Part shown: piece after piece, positions 33,047 through 42,543 of the stretch
How the letters are laid out: each line of letters starts with the position of its first letter
How positions within the stretch are numbered: the first letter of the stretch is position 1
Position numbers and translations under genes: made by a program
Source: Rhizobium sp. ZPR4
GTDB taxonomy: Bacteria > Pseudomonadota > Alphaproteobacteria > Rhizobiales > Rhizobiaceae
Direction: 5' to 3'
Assembly (NCBI RefSeq): GCF_040215725.1
Contig: NZ_CP157967.1
Span: forward strand, 1,860,001-1,924,000
DNA length: 64,000 nucleotides
Notes under the pieces: model-generated
What the model was told of the DNA's origin: nothing
The model's database searches: none
What the model saw: the letters and a program-made list of their open reading frames with translations, nothing else

Positions 33047-34444
33047 TCAGGACCGGGGCTGCGACCGGAACATCGTGACGAGATAGCTATAGAGGCCGAG
33101 CAGACAGAAAAGCGCGCCGCCGACAACGCCGACCGCCACCGAGATCCAGAGCGAATAGCCGAAACCGCCCGTCGCCAGCACTGGCAGAGCCAGTCCGATG
33201 GCCGACAGGACGACGGGCGGCCAGACGAAATCGAAGGCAAGGGACATCATGACCTTCACACCGATCGTCATGGCGCACAGCGCGCCGATCATGCCGCCGG
33301 CCATGAGGGCGGCATCATTGAAAGAGCCTAGATAGCCGCCGATGAGCGTGCCCGCATTCAGCAGCACGCAATCCAGCGCAGCGAGCAGGAAGATCGTCAG
33401 CAGCCTGTGCTGCAGATGCGCAGGAGTGGGCATCATGTTGGCCGTCAGCGCACGGCATGTCGCAAGACCGATGACAAAGGGGGCGACGGCAAGAAACTCG
33501 TTACGCAAACCGGCGGCGATGACCAATTGCCCGACAGGCTGCAGCAGCGCGAAAACGCCGGCGGCGGTCATCAGCGTCAGACCGGTCAGCAGCGAATAAT
33601 ATTGCCCAAGCTGCTTGGCAAAGGCAGGCGTCCGGCCATCGCGATCATAGGTCGTGACGACATCGGGATATTGAATGGCCTGCAGGGCAGAGACGATCAG
33701 GACGAAGGGTCTCTGCAGCAGATCAAGCGCCAGAAGTGCACCGGCGGCACCGCCCGCTCCCAACGTCGCCGTGAGGATCGATTTCAATCCCAAAGGCGAG
33801 AGCATACCGATAACGGAGGCGCTCGCGGCAACGCTGCCATAGACGAAATGCTTGCGTACCAGTGACTTCTCGAAGGAAGCCGCCTCGTGAAGACCGTTAC
33901 GGGTCAGAAATGCGGCAAGGAGCCCGTAGACAAGATAGCCGGCTAACAGACCGATGACGGTATATGTAAAAGTCGGAGCAATGGCGGCACCCGCAAGCGT
34001 GCCGATTGCCAGAATCGTGGCGCGCGAGCCCTGCAGCCGCGAGAAGACACGAAACTCCTGGCGGAAACGCAGCATGGTCAGATGCAGGTCGCTGCCGCCC
34101 TGGAAGATCGCAACCAGCCCGCCAAGCACGGCAATCTCTGCCGAGACCGAAAAAAAGATCGAAGCAGAGGCTGCTATCAGGCAGATCGCTGAGCACGCTG
34201 CAAATTCCACCGTCAGCGCCTTGCGCTCAAGGGCTTCGCTTCCTGGCCCCTGCCCCGGATAAAAGCGGCTACACGCAAAGCGAACCCATTCGAAGCAGAA
34301 GATCGCCGCAAACTGGCTGATCGAGATGAACAGCGAATAGGCCGCATAGTCCGCCGGGGCCAGCAGATGCGCAACCGCGATCAGCAGCCCGAAAGCTACC
34401 GCCGCCTGATAGAAATATGCAGCCAATGCCACGATCTTTGCCAT
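33047..34444 (-). CDS. Polysaccharide flippase-like membrane protein (Wzx/MATE-like)
   Basis: 465 residues with about 12-14 membrane helices and few charged residues, the size and pattern of oligosaccharide flippases of the MOP superfamily. The N-terminus AYFYQAAVAFGLLIAVAHLL then APADYAAYSLFISISQF is typical. ATG 34444 (MAKIVAL) is chosen; no strong ribosome site is seen. It is convergent with a glycosyltransferase gene, so the two may serve the same glycan although they are not co-transcribed. Substrate unknown. Confidence 0.78.
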   Translation of the reverse strand: MAKIVALAAYFYQAAVAFGLLIAVAHLLAPADYAAYSLFISISQFAAIFCFEWVRFACSRFYPGQGPGSEALERKALTVEFAACSAICLIAASASIFFSVSAEIAVLGGLVAIFQGGSDLHLTMLRFRQEFRVFSRLQGSRATILAIGTLAGAAIAPTFTYTVIGLLAGYLVYGLLAAFLTRNGLHEAASFEKSLVRKHFVYGSVAASASVIGMLSPLGLKSILTATLGAGGAAGALLALDLLQRPFVLIVSALQAIQYPDVVTTYDRDGRTPAFAKQLGQYYSLLTGLTLMTAAGVFALLQPVGQLVIAAGLRNEFLAVAPFVIGLATCRALTANMMPTPAHLQHRLLTIFLLAALDCVLLNAGTLIGGYLGSFNDAALMAGGMIGALCAMTIGVKVMMSLAFDFVWPPVVLSAIGLALPVLATGGFGYSLWISVAVGVVGGALFCLLGLYSYLVTMFRSQPRS

Positions 34445-34601
34445 GGCTGCAGCTAACAGCAAAAGATTGAGGAAAGCGCTAATCCCGCAGGAGCAATTGC
34501 CGCATTTGACGCACTCGCGCGCTACGGACCGCTTCAGAAGCCGGGCGGGTTTTCACTCCCGGAAAATCTGCTCGATCGGCAACATCAAACCAGCGGTAAC
34601 G

Positions 34602-35492
34602 CTATTTTCTGTTCGCCTCTGCGCTCATCCAGGCAATGACGGTCTCAAGGGCTGTGGATTTGCGATAGCGGGGCCAGACGAGATAGAAGTCGGATGGACC
34701 GCTCAGCGATCCCTCGATGACCTGCGTCAGGCGCCCTTCCATCATGTCTCGCGCCACGAAATCGCGGTTGGCAAGGACAATGCCCTGACCCGCGATGGCC
34801 GCCTCGATCGCATGCGATGTCTGGTTGAAGCTGATCCCCTTGTAGGAAGCCTGTGCTGCTCGCCCAAAATGCCTGTCGATGAATTCGGGCCAGGAATTAT
34901 GAGCGTCGTGAAGGAGTGCGTAGTCGGCAAGCTCCTCCGCCGTCCTTGGCGGTGTTCGGTCCTGCAGCAGCACCGGGCTGCAAACTGCAATGATCTCTTG
35001 CTCGAAGAGCAATTCGGTCGCCAAACCCGGCCCGAAGGGTGGCCGCCCATAGCGTACGGCCAGATCCACCCCATCCGCCTGAAAGCCCGACATGCGTTCC
35101 GTTGCAAGGATATGAAGATCGAGATCGGGATGACGAGCCGTAAAATCCGGCAGGCGCGGAATCAGCCATTTCGAAGCGAATGTCGGCGTGGTACTGATGG
35201 TGAGCCTGACGGGTTGCGGCCTGAGATCGCCCGTTGCCTGGGCAATGATTTCAAAGGCACGCCTGATATCGGCGATATAGCCTCGCCCCTCGCCCGTCAG
35301 CACCAAACTTCGCGGCATCCGCTCGAACAGCTTTACGCCGAGTTCGGCCTCCAGCCCGCGAACCTGCTGCGCGACGGCGCCCTGCGTAACCCCGAGCTCC
35401 TCGGCCGCCAGTCTAAAGCTGCGATGGCGCGCAGCCGCCTCGAATGCCTTCAGGCCGTTCAGAGAGGGAAGTTTACCGGGCGAACCATTCAT
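34602..35492 (-). CDS. LysR family transcriptional regulator (GcvA-like)
   Basis: 296 residues. The N-terminal helix-turn-helix is LNGLKAFEAAARHRSFRLAA with EELGVTQGAVAQQVRGLE, and the C-terminal periplasmic-binding-like effector domain begins near residue 90 (VRLTISTTPTFASKWLIPRL). These match the GcvA/AmpR branch. It lies divergent, 124 bases, from an atypical SDR gene, which is the probable target. Effector unknown. Confidence 0.91.
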   Translation of the reverse strand: MNGSPGKLPSLNGLKAFEAAARHRSFRLAAEELGVTQGAVAQQVRGLEAELGVKLFERMPRSLVLTGEGRGYIADIRRAFEIIAQATGDLRPQPVRLTISTTPTFASKWLIPRLPDFTARHPDLDLHILATERMSGFQADGVDLAVRYGRPPFGPGLATELLFEQEIIAVCSPVLLQDRTPPRTAEELADYALLHDAHNSWPEFIDRHFGRAAQASYKGISFNQTSHAIEAAIAGQGIVLANRDFVARDMMEGRLTQVIEGSLSGPSDFYLVWPRYRKSTALETVIAWMSAEANRK

Positions 35493-35616
35493 GCGATAGT
35501 TTTTCTACTGGCGGACAGGAGTTTAACTGTTTCGCTCTCGCGCAGAGATGATGATATTTCATCGATGATTTCGAGGCAATCAGTTCCAGCGGAACAAGAT
35601 GAAGGAGGAAGCACAC

Positions 35617-36321
35617 ATGTCGATAGAAAAAGTGGCGGTTATCACGGCAGGCGGCAGCGGCATGGGCGCCGAAAGCGCCAGGCGTCTTGCGGCCGATGGC
35701 TTCCAAGTCGCTATCCTCTCCTCCTCCGGAAAGGGTGAGGCTCTTGCTCAAGAGCTTGGCGGCATCGGCATTACCGGCTCCAATCAGTCGAATGACGATC
35801 TCAAGCGCCTGGCCGATGCAACAATGCAAAAGTGGGGGCGGATCGATGTGCTCGTCAACAGCGCGGGCCACGGTCCGCGTGCGCCGATCCTGGAGATCAC
35901 CGACGAGCAATGGCACACCGGCCTCGACGTCTATCTGATGAACGTCGTTCGTCCGACACGCCTCATCGCCCCCATCATGCAAAAGCAGAAATCCGGCGCG
36001 ATCATCAACATCTCCACGGCATGGGCATTCGAGCCGTCAGCAATGTTCCCGACATCGGCAGTCTTCCGGGCAGGCCTTGCCTCCTATACCAAGATCTTTG
36101 CCGACACCTATGCCGCCGACAACATACGCATGAACAACGTGCTGCCCGGCTGGATCGACAGCCTGCCGGCAACCGAAGCGCGCCGCGACAGTGTCCCGAT
36201 GCAGCGCTACGGCACCAGCGCCGAGATCGCCGCCACTATCGCCTTCCTCGCCTCCGACGGGGCCGGCTACATCACCGGCCAGAACCTCAAGGTCGATGGC
36301 GGCTTGACCCGCTCGGTCTGA
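35617..36321 (+). CDS. SDR-fold protein with substituted catalytic triad
   Basis: 234 residues, classical short-chain dehydrogenase fold. The cofactor loop is present as TAGGSGMGAESA, NSAGHG corresponds to the NNAG motif, and IINISTAWAFEPS is the catalytic-Ser strand. The usual Ser-Tyr-x3-Lys triad is replaced: the Ser position is Thr in NIST, the Tyr position is Ser and the Lys position is Arg in SAVFRAGL. The C-terminus GYITGQNLKVDGG is intact. ATG 35617 follows AAGGAGGAA. It may still bind NAD(P), but normal hydride chemistry is doubtful. Divergent from a LysR gene. Confidence 0.86.
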   Translation: MSIEKVAVITAGGSGMGAESARRLAADGFQVAILSSSGKGEALAQELGGIGITGSNQSNDDLKRLADATMQKWGRIDVLVNSAGHGPRAPILEITDEQWHTGLDVYLMNVVRPTRLIAPIMQKQKSGAIINISTAWAFEPSAMFPTSAVFRAGLASYTKIFADTYAADNIRMNNVLPGWIDSLPATEARRDSVPMQRYGTSAEIAATIAFLASDGAGYITGQNLKVDGGLTRSV

Positions 36322-36345
36322 TTTTCCGGCGCAGTTGCACCATTT

Positions 36346-36380
36346 CCGCTCCCTCGGATGATGTTCCGGGGAGCGGTTTT
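36346..36380 (+). terminator. Rho-independent terminator after the SDR gene
   Basis: Stem CCGCTCCC (36346-36353) with GGGAGCGG (36369-36376), followed by TTTTCCC. It lies 25 bases after the SDR stop and separates it from panC. Confidence 0.75.
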
Positions 36381-36556
36381 CCCACGAGACCGCGGCAACG
36401 ACGCCTTTCCTCAATGGTCTCACATGCCGCATCCTCCCCGCCGGCGCCGCATTCCCTTGAATTGCCTTTTTGCACTGCACACGTTAGAAGAGCCCGCAAA
36501 ATTCAAGGGATGGAACGGGCAGTGTAAGGCGGCATTGCCTGGGGAGGAGTGCCACG

Positions 36557-37432
36557 ATGGATGTCATCAACACGATAGCGGCACTGCGCGAACGGCTTGG
36601 CGAGCACCGCAAAGCCGACAGAACAATCGGCCTCGTTCCCACCATGGGCTATCTGCATGCCGGCCATATGGAACTCGTTTCCCGTGCCAAGGCCGAGAAC
36701 GATATCGTCGTCACCTCCATCTTCGTCAATCCGCTGCAATTCGGCGCCAACGAGGACCTCGCCAAATATCCGCGCGATCTTAAGCGGGACAGCGCCATGC
36801 TGCGTGATGCCGGCGTCGACTTTCTCTTCGCACCCCGCGTCACAGATATGTATCCGCGTCCGATGGAAACCGTTGTGGACGTGCCAAAGCTCGGCGCGGA
36901 GCTGGAGGGTGCTGTTCGCCCCGGCCATTTCTCCGGCGTCGCCACCGTCGTCACCAAGCTTTTCAACATCGCCCAGCCCGACAACGCCTATTTCGGCGAA
37001 AAGGACTATCAGCAGGTGGCGATCATCCGCCGTATGGTCGAGGATCTCGCACAGCCTGTTCGTGTCGTGCCTGTGTCGACCGTCCGCGACATCGATGGCT
37101 TGGCACTCTCCTCGCGCAACGTCTATCTTTCGAAGGAAGAACGCGCCGCTGCCGTCATCGTCCCCAAGGCGCTGGCGGAAGCCGAACGGCTCTACGATCT
37201 CGGCGCGGATGACCCGGCCATACTCGAAGAAGCACTACACGCCTTCATCGGCAAGGAACCGCTCGCGACCGTGGAAGTCGCCGCCGTTCGCCATCCCGAA
37301 ACGCTGGAGCCGCTGACCAAACTGCAGGGGCAGCCAATCCTCATTGCGTTGTTCGTCCGCATTGGCGTCACCCGCCTGCTCGACAATCGCGTCATCGGGC
37401 GCAGACCGTCCGCCAACGAAAGGACCGCCTGA
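36557..37432 (+). CDS. panC: Pantothenate synthetase
   Basis: 291 residues. It joins pantoate and beta-alanine with ATP, the last step of pantothenate synthesis. The nucleotide motif [15 protein letters not shown] (HIGH-like) is at residues 28-42, [18 protein letters not shown] and [12 protein letters not shown] follow, and the SSRNVYLS segment is the KMSKS-like loop. ATG 36557 has GGGGAGGAG upstream. The panB gene starts one base after its stop, so the pair is an operon. Confidence 0.96.
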   Translation: MDVINTIAALRERLGEHRKADRTIGLVPTMGYLHAGHMELVSRAKAENDIVVTSIFVNPLQFGANEDLAKYPRDLKRDSAMLRDAGVDFLFAPRVTDMYPRPMETVVDVPKLGAELEGAVRPGHFSGVATVVTKLFNIAQPDNAYFGEKDYQQVAIIRRMVEDLAQPVRVVPVSTVRDIDGLALSSRNVYLSKEERAAAVIVPKALAEAERLYDLGADDPAILEEALHAFIGKEPLATVEVAAVRHPETLEPLTKLQGQPILIALFVRIGVTRLLDNRVIGRRPSANERTA

Positions 37433-37433
37433 G

Positions 37434-38255
37434 ATGAGCACCGTTGGACACAGCAAGCGCACGACGCCTGCCGCCGTCGAGGCGATGAAAGGCACGCGCC
37501 CGATCGTCAGCCTGACGGCCTATACGACGCCGATCGCCCGCCTGCTCGATCCACATTGCGATCTGCTCCTGGTCGGTGATTCCCTCGGCATGGTGCTCTA
37601 TGGAATGGAAACGACCGTCGGCGTCACGATGGAGATGATGATCGCGCATGGCCAGGCCGTGATGCGCGGTGCGAAACATGCCTGCGTCATCGTCGATCTC
37701 CCCTTCGGCTCCTATCAGGAATCGAAGGAACAAGCCTTCCGCAACGCCGCACGCATCCTGAAGGAAACCGGCTGCGATGGCGTGAAGTTGGAAGGCGGTG
37801 AGGAAATGGCGGAAACCGTTTCCTTCCTGACCTCCCGCGGCATTCCGGTGTTCGGCCATGTCGGACTGATGCCGCAGCAGGTAAATACGACCGGCGGCTA
37901 TCGTTCGCTTGGTCGCTCGGAGAAGGAAGCCGACAAGATCCGGCGCGATGCGAAGGCGATTTCCGAAGCCGGCGCCTTCGCCATGGTGATCGAAGGCACC
38001 GTCGAACCGCTCGCCCGCGAGATCACCACCGCCGTTGCCATTCCCACCATCGGCATCGGCGCGTCCGCCGCCTGCGATGGGCAGATCCTCGTTTCCGACG
38101 ACATGCTCGGCCTGTTCAACGATTTCAAGCCGCGCTTCGTCAAGCATTTCGCAGAGCTGGCGCCCATGATCTCGAAAGCGGCTGAAGCCTATGCCGAGGA
38201 AGTGAAGGCCCGCACTTTCCCGGCCATTGAGCATACGTTTCAGCCGAAGAAGTAG
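37434..38255 (+). CDS. panB: 3-methyl-2-oxobutanoate hydroxymethyltransferase
   Basis: 273 residues. It makes ketopantoate from alpha-ketoisovalerate and methylene-tetrahydrofolate. Metal-binding and active-site segments are seen: [49 protein letters not shown] and [21 protein letters not shown] 37434 follows the panC TGA by one base. Together with PanC it supplies two of the three pantothenate-specific steps. Confidence 0.96.
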   Translation: MSTVGHSKRTTPAAVEAMKGTRPIVSLTAYTTPIARLLDPHCDLLLVGDSLGMVLYGMETTVGVTMEMMIAHGQAVMRGAKHACVIVDLPFGSYQESKEQAFRNAARILKETGCDGVKLEGGEEMAETVSFLTSRGIPVFGHVGLMPQQVNTTGGYRSLGRSEKEADKIRRDAKAISEAGAFAMVIEGTVEPLAREITTAVAIPTIGIGASAACDGQILVSDDMLGLFNDFKPRFVKHFAELAPMISKAAEAYAEEVKARTFPAIEHTFQPKK

Positions 38256-38352
38256 CCCAGTAGCTGCCAACCTATCCGCGGCCAGTTTTGCTCTTCGGCT
38301 CGAATGTTCGATAGAATGCCTTGGAGGCGACGATCAGAACGAGGCAAGCGCG

Positions 38353-39099
38353 ATGATATCCAGCGAACGCGGAAGCCTCCTTGGAGCCGGCAAGGAGGCG
38401 GAGGTCTATGAATACGGCGAGCTGGTCCTGAAATTATGGAAGGTCGGCGCATCGAAGGCCGCGGCTTTTCGGGAAGCGGCGACCCTCGCAATCCTGGAGA
38501 ACTTGGGAGTCAATGCTCCAAGAGTCCGAAGCGTTGGCAAGTTTGAAGGTCGCTGGAGCTTGGTTATGACACGCGTCGAGGGCCGAACCTTTGGCGAAGC
38601 GATCGCCCAAAAGCCATTGCAGGCGGTAGCTCATCTGAATGTTTTGGCAGCTACGCATAGAAAAATCCATGAACACAGCGGGGTTGGCCTTCCAGCTCTG
38701 AAATCGCGCTTGCATCGTGACATTGAGCGCGCCGTGCAATTGAACGAAGCCCAGCGGCAGCATCTCTTGTCGGGGCTTCATCGCTTGCCGGATGGCAACA
38801 GGCTTTGCCACGGCGATTTTCATCCCTGGAATGTGCTCGGATCGCTCGAGCGGGCAACTGTGATCGATTGGCTCGATGCTTGCTGCGGAGATCCCCTTGC
38901 CGATGTCTGCCGGAGCTATGTACTTATACATTCCTATGACAACGGCCTGGCGGTGGCCTATCTGGATGCCTATGGCGATGAAAACCGTGCCGCCATTTTG
39001 GGCTGGCTTCCCTATGTCGCGGCGGCGCGATTGTCCGAGGGCGTTTCGGATGAAGCGAACGACCTTATGAGGATGACCGGCTGCAGCTCACCGGACTGA
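38353..39099 (+). CDS. Aminoglycoside phosphotransferase-like kinase
   Basis: 248 residues, APH/choline-kinase fold. The N-terminal lobe has LLGAGKEAEVYEYGELVLKL with Lys for ATP. The catalytic loop is LCHGDFHPWNVL (Asp and Asn of the HxDxxxxN motif), and VIDWLDACCGDPLADVCRSY carries the metal-binding Asp. All catalytic residues are present, so an active kinase is likely, but the substrate (antibiotic, sugar or amine) cannot be inferred. ATG 38353 has GAGG upstream. It stands alone after panB. Confidence 0.82.
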   Translation: MISSERGSLLGAGKEAEVYEYGELVLKLWKVGASKAAAFREAATLAILENLGVNAPRVRSVGKFEGRWSLVMTRVEGRTFGEAIAQKPLQAVAHLNVLAATHRKIHEHSGVGLPALKSRLHRDIERAVQLNEAQRQHLLSGLHRLPDGNRLCHGDFHPWNVLGSLERATVIDWLDACCGDPLADVCRSYVLIHSYDNGLAVAYLDAYGDENRAAILGWLPYVAAARLSEGVSDEANDLMRMTGCSSPD

Positions 39100-39111
39100 G
39101 CGTATATAGCC

Positions 39112-39381
39112 TTATGGCTTCGCCGATCGGGAATGGACGCTCTCTTCCTTCTCCAGCAGATAAATCGCCTCGCCGAAATCCTCCATCTTGCTCATCAACG
39201 CGGCATGGGCATCCCGCAGGCCCTGATTGTAATAGTATGGGCCGATCTCGGCGGTGAAGAAATCGAGCAGGAATTCGGCTGGCAAGGTGCCGAGCGTCTG
39301 GTCCAGCTCGTCAGCGAAATAGCGCTGAAGGCGGGCGACCATGGCTGCCTTCTCCTCCTTCGTAAAGGTGATCTTCTTCAT
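39112..39381 (-). CDS. DUF2164 family protein
   Basis: 89 residues. Conserved family features: ITFTKEEKAAMVARLQRYFA at the N-terminus and LPAEFLLDFFTAEIGPYYYN in the middle, then GLRDAHAALM. Mostly helical and cytoplasmic; function unknown. ATG 39381 follows GGGAG; an upstream in-frame ATG is less likely. It converges with the kinase-like gene. Confidence 0.84.
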   Translation of the reverse strand: MKKITFTKEEKAAMVARLQRYFADELDQTLGTLPAEFLLDFFTAEIGPYYYNQGLRDAHAALMSKMEDFGEAIYLLEKEESVHSRSAKP

Positions 39382-39422
39382 CTTCTCAATCTCCCATTTT
39401 GCAAGCGCGTCCAAAGACCTGG

Positions 39423-39461
39423 ATCAAGGAAATCAATTGATCCATCAAGGAAATTCAATTG
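39423..39461. repeat. Short tandem duplication
   Basis: ATCAAGGAAATCAATTG at 39423-39439 recurs as ATCAAGGAAATTCAATTG at 39444-39461, one base longer. It lies in the 244-base gap between the divergent DUF2164 and azlC genes. Each unit ends in the CAATTG palindrome. A pair of regulator sites is possible. Confidence 0.55.
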
Positions 39462-39625
39462 CTGCTTCCACCCGCACGGCTTACATCTCCCGCCATTGAA
39501 CGGCGTCCGGGGGCAGATGCACAAGGGGCGATCTCGGTTGTATTTCTCGCTCGATCTGCGAGTCGGACTGCAAGTATAGCATCTGGGCGCACGCGCCGGA
39601 TTTTCCATGAAGGACAGAGCGGACC

Positions 39626-40348
39626 ATGAGTCGCGCGGAATTTTTTGACGGCTTGAAGGGCGGCATCCCCGTCGGCCTTGCGGCAGCGCCATTCGGCGCC
39701 CTCTTCGGCGCGCTTGCGCGCGATCAGGGCATGTCGCTCGGCGAACTCACCCTGATGAGCGGCACCGTCTATGCCGGCGCCAGCCAGATGGTAGGGCTCG
39801 ATCTTTTCGGCCACAATGTCGAGGCTTGGCTGATCGTGCTGTCGATCCTCGCCGTGAACTTCCGCCACGTGCTCTATTCGGCCGCGATTGCGCGCTACAT
39901 CAGGCATTTTTCCGTGGTGGAGAAGTTCTTCACCTTCTTCCTGCTGGTCGATCCGCAATTTGCCGAGACGATCAAGCGTCACGAAAGCGGCAAGCCGGTG
40001 ACCTTCGCCTGGTACATCGGCTTTGCGGCGATGATCTATATTCCCTGGGTGGTGATAAGCCTGATCGGCGGGCTTCTCGGCAGCCTGATCGGCGATCCGA
40101 AAGCCATCGGCCTCGATATCCTGCTGCCGATCTACTTCCTCGGCATCGTCATGGGCTTTCGCAAGCGTGACAATTTTCTGCCGGTCGTTGCCGCCAGCGC
40201 CGTAGCATCGGCGATCGCCTACCGCTACGTCGGTTCGCCCTGGCATGTCAGCATCGGTGCGCTTGCTGGCGTCGCCCTTGCCGCGGTACTGCCGCCGGTG
40301 AAGGCGAACCGGAAGCCCGACATCACTCACGAAAGTCACGAGGTCTGA
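39626..40348 (+). CDS. azlC: AzlC family branched-chain amino acid exporter, large subunit
   Basis: 240 residues with about seven membrane helices. Family segments: FFDGLKGGIPVGLAAAPFGA, LMSGTVYAGASQMVGLDLF and ILAVNFRHVLYSAAIA. With the small subunit AzlD it exports branched-chain amino acids across the inner membrane. The AzlD gene starts 2 bases after its stop, confirming an operon. Confidence 0.93.
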   Translation: MSRAEFFDGLKGGIPVGLAAAPFGALFGALARDQGMSLGELTLMSGTVYAGASQMVGLDLFGHNVEAWLIVLSILAVNFRHVLYSAAIARYIRHFSVVEKFFTFFLLVDPQFAETIKRHESGKPVTFAWYIGFAAMIYIPWVVISLIGGLLGSLIGDPKAIGLDILLPIYFLGIVMGFRKRDNFLPVVAASAVASAIAYRYVGSPWHVSIGALAGVALAAVLPPVKANRKPDITHESHEV

Positions 40349-40350
40349 CC

Positions 40351-40662
40351 ATGCTCGATTTCAATCCGCACATGGTCCTGCTGATCGCGGCCGCTGCCGT
40401 CGTGACCTTCCTGACGCGCATCGGCGGCTATATCCTGATCGTCAAGATGACCCGCATTCCGCCACGTGTCGAAGCAGCGCTGAATGCCGTGCCCGCCGCT
40501 GTCCTTACGACCCTCGTCGCGCCCGCCTTCTTCATAGGCGGCTGGGATATCAAGGTGGCAATGCTCGCAGCCCTTCTAATCGGCCTACGCTATCCTTCGA
40601 CCTATATGCTGATCGCCGGATGGATCGTCGTCATGACATGGCGCCATTCCATCGGTACCTGA
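40351..40662 (+). CDS. azlD: AzlD family branched-chain amino acid exporter, small subunit
   Basis: 103 residues, four membrane helices. The family segment VVTFLTRIGGYILI and VEAALNAVPAAVLTTLVAPA are clear. It partners AzlC, encoded immediately upstream. Confidence 0.92.
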   Translation: MLDFNPHMVLLIAAAAVVTFLTRIGGYILIVKMTRIPPRVEAALNAVPAAVLTTLVAPAFFIGGWDIKVAMLAALLIGLRYPSTYMLIAGWIVVMTWRHSIGT

Positions 40663-40668
40663 GACAGA

Positions 40669-40697
40669 CCCCATCCCGCTTTCATGACGGGATGGGG
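40669..40697. terminator. Hairpin between convergent azlD and aminopeptidase P genes
   Basis: Perfect ten-base stem CCCCATCCCG (40669-40678) with CGGGATGGGG (40688-40697). No long T tract on either side, so it may work as a transcript end shared by both genes rather than a classical terminator. Confidence 0.5.
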
Positions 40698-40707
40698 TGC
40701 AGATTTC

Positions 40708-42543
40708 TCAGTGGCTGAGCGCAAGCGTGGCATTTTCCAGCCATGCCCTGATATCGTGATCATGGATCAGCGGCATCAGCGCCTCGCGCGTCCGAACGTG
40801 ATATTCGTTGAGCCAATGCAGTTCCTCATGCGTCAGCAGCTCGACAAGCACCAGGCTACGGTCAATGGGGCAGAAGGTCAGCGTTTCGAAGCCGAGCATC
40901 GGCATGTCGCCGCCTTCGATCTCCTCCGGATCGCGGATATAGATCAGGTTCTCGATGCGGATGCCGAAATGGCCCGGACGATAGTAGCCGGGCTCATTGG
41001 AAAGGATCATGCCAGGAAGCAGTTCCTGCACCGCGAGACGCGCAATGCGCTGCGGTCCTTCATGTACGGACAGATAGGAACCAACGCCGTGGCCCGTACC
41101 ATGGGCGAAATCGACGCCCGCCTTCCAGAGTGCGATGCGCGCCAGCGGATCAAGATCGCAGCCGCGCGTTCCCTTCGGGAAACGTGCCGTGCTGATGGCG
41201 ATCATCCCCTTGAGCACCAGCGTAAAGAGACGCTTCTGATCGTCGGAGACTGCGCCGATACCGACGGTCCGTGTAATGTCGGTCGTGCCGTTGATGTATT
41301 GCGCGCCTGAATCGATCAGGAACAGTTCGCCAGCCTGGATCCGCCGGTCGCTTGCCGTCGTCACGCGGTAATGCATGATGGCTGCGTGCTCACCGGCACC
41401 GGAGATCGTATCGAAGGAAATGTCCTTCAGCGGGTTCTGCATGCTTTCGCCAACGCGGGCACGGCAGGCTTCCAGCCGTTCCGCTGCGGCAATTTCCGTC
41501 ACCGTCCCCGGCTTGCTCGTCTCCAGCCAGTAAAGGAACTCGACCATGGCGGCGCCATCCTGCAGATGAGCAGCCGCAGAGCCATTGATTTCGGCAGCAT
41601 TCTTGCAGGCGCGTGGCAGCTTGGCAGGGTCATTTCCCTCCACGACCTCCCCGCCCTCGCGACGGATGATATCGGTCAAGGCATAAGAAGCGAGATCCGG
41701 ATCGACCAGGATTCGCCCGCCATTCGCTGCCGCAGCGGCCAGACGCCTGGTAAGTTCGGATGGCGGCAGCTGCTTGCAGATCTGCGTCAGATAGGCTTCG
41801 GCCTCGACCTTGGTCTTGCGCTTGTCGAGAAAGAGTGCCGCTTCCTCTTCCGCATAGATAATGGCACGCGCCAAAGGATGCGGCGTGTGCGGCACGTCGT
41901 TGCCGCGGATATTGAAGATCCAAGCGACGGAAGACGGATCGGTGATCAGCACCGCCTTGAGGTTCTTCTCTTTAAGGCTAGCCGCGATGGTCGCGAGCTT
42001 GTCCTTGGCCAGAACGCCGGCCTGGCCGATATCCTGAATGATGACACTGCCGAGCGGCTCAGCCGGGCGGTCCGTCCAGAGCTTGTCGAGCGGATTATGC
42101 GGGAGGAATACGAGCTTGCCGTCGATCTCGGCCAAGGCCTTCTCCAGCCGGCGCACTTCGGCACCCGTATGCAGCCACGGATCGATGCCGAGTCGGAAAC
42201 CTCCCTTTGCATGGCGCGGCAGCCAGATATGCGGCGGCTCGTTCACCAGATCGCCACCGGTAAAGACAGTGCGGTCCACCTGCTCGGCAAGCTGCGTCAC
42301 ATAGCGGCCATCGACAAAAACCACAGCCTGAGAGTGTGTCACAAGCGCAACACCTGCCGATCCAGTGAAGCCCGTCAGCCATGCGAGGCGTTCCGAGCAT
42401 TTGGGCACATACTCGCCCTGATACTCGTCGGCACGCGGCACGAGGAACCCGTCAATGCCGAGATCACCGAAGGCAGCACGCAAACCAGCGACGCGCTCGC
42501 GACCGAATTGTGGGGTGGAAGTGACGTCGAAAGACTGAAACAT
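40708..42543 (-). CDS. pepP: Xaa-Pro aminopeptidase (aminopeptidase P), long form
   Basis: 611 residues, three-domain M24B enzyme like eukaryotic cytosolic APP. It removes N-terminal residues preceding proline. The catalytic domain carries the dinuclear metal ligands in FLIDSGAQYINGTTDITRTV (two Asp), AHGTGHGVGSYLSVHEGP (His), LSNEPGYYRPGHFGIRIEN (Glu) and a final Glu. The two N-terminal creatinase-like domains are present (LVPRADEYQGEYVP; ADEY region). ATG 42543 is chosen over TTG 42555. Confidence 0.94.
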   Translation of the reverse strand: MFQSFDVTSTPQFGRERVAGLRAAFGDLGIDGFLVPRADEYQGEYVPKCSERLAWLTGFTGSAGVALVTHSQAVVFVDGRYVTQLAEQVDRTVFTGGDLVNEPPHIWLPRHAKGGFRLGIDPWLHTGAEVRRLEKALAEIDGKLVFLPHNPLDKLWTDRPAEPLGSVIIQDIGQAGVLAKDKLATIAASLKEKNLKAVLITDPSSVAWIFNIRGNDVPHTPHPLARAIIYAEEEAALFLDKRKTKVEAEAYLTQICKQLPPSELTRRLAAAAANGGRILVDPDLASYALTDIIRREGGEVVEGNDPAKLPRACKNAAEINGSAAAHLQDGAAMVEFLYWLETSKPGTVTEIAAAERLEACRARVGESMQNPLKDISFDTISGAGEHAAIMHYRVTTASDRRIQAGELFLIDSGAQYINGTTDITRTVGIGAVSDDQKRLFTLVLKGMIAISTARFPKGTRGCDLDPLARIALWKAGVDFAHGTGHGVGSYLSVHEGPQRIARLAVQELLPGMILSNEPGYYRPGHFGIRIENLIYIRDPEEIEGGDMPMLGFETLTFCPIDRSLVLVELLTHEELHWLNEYHVRTREALMPLIHDHDIRAWLENATLALSH

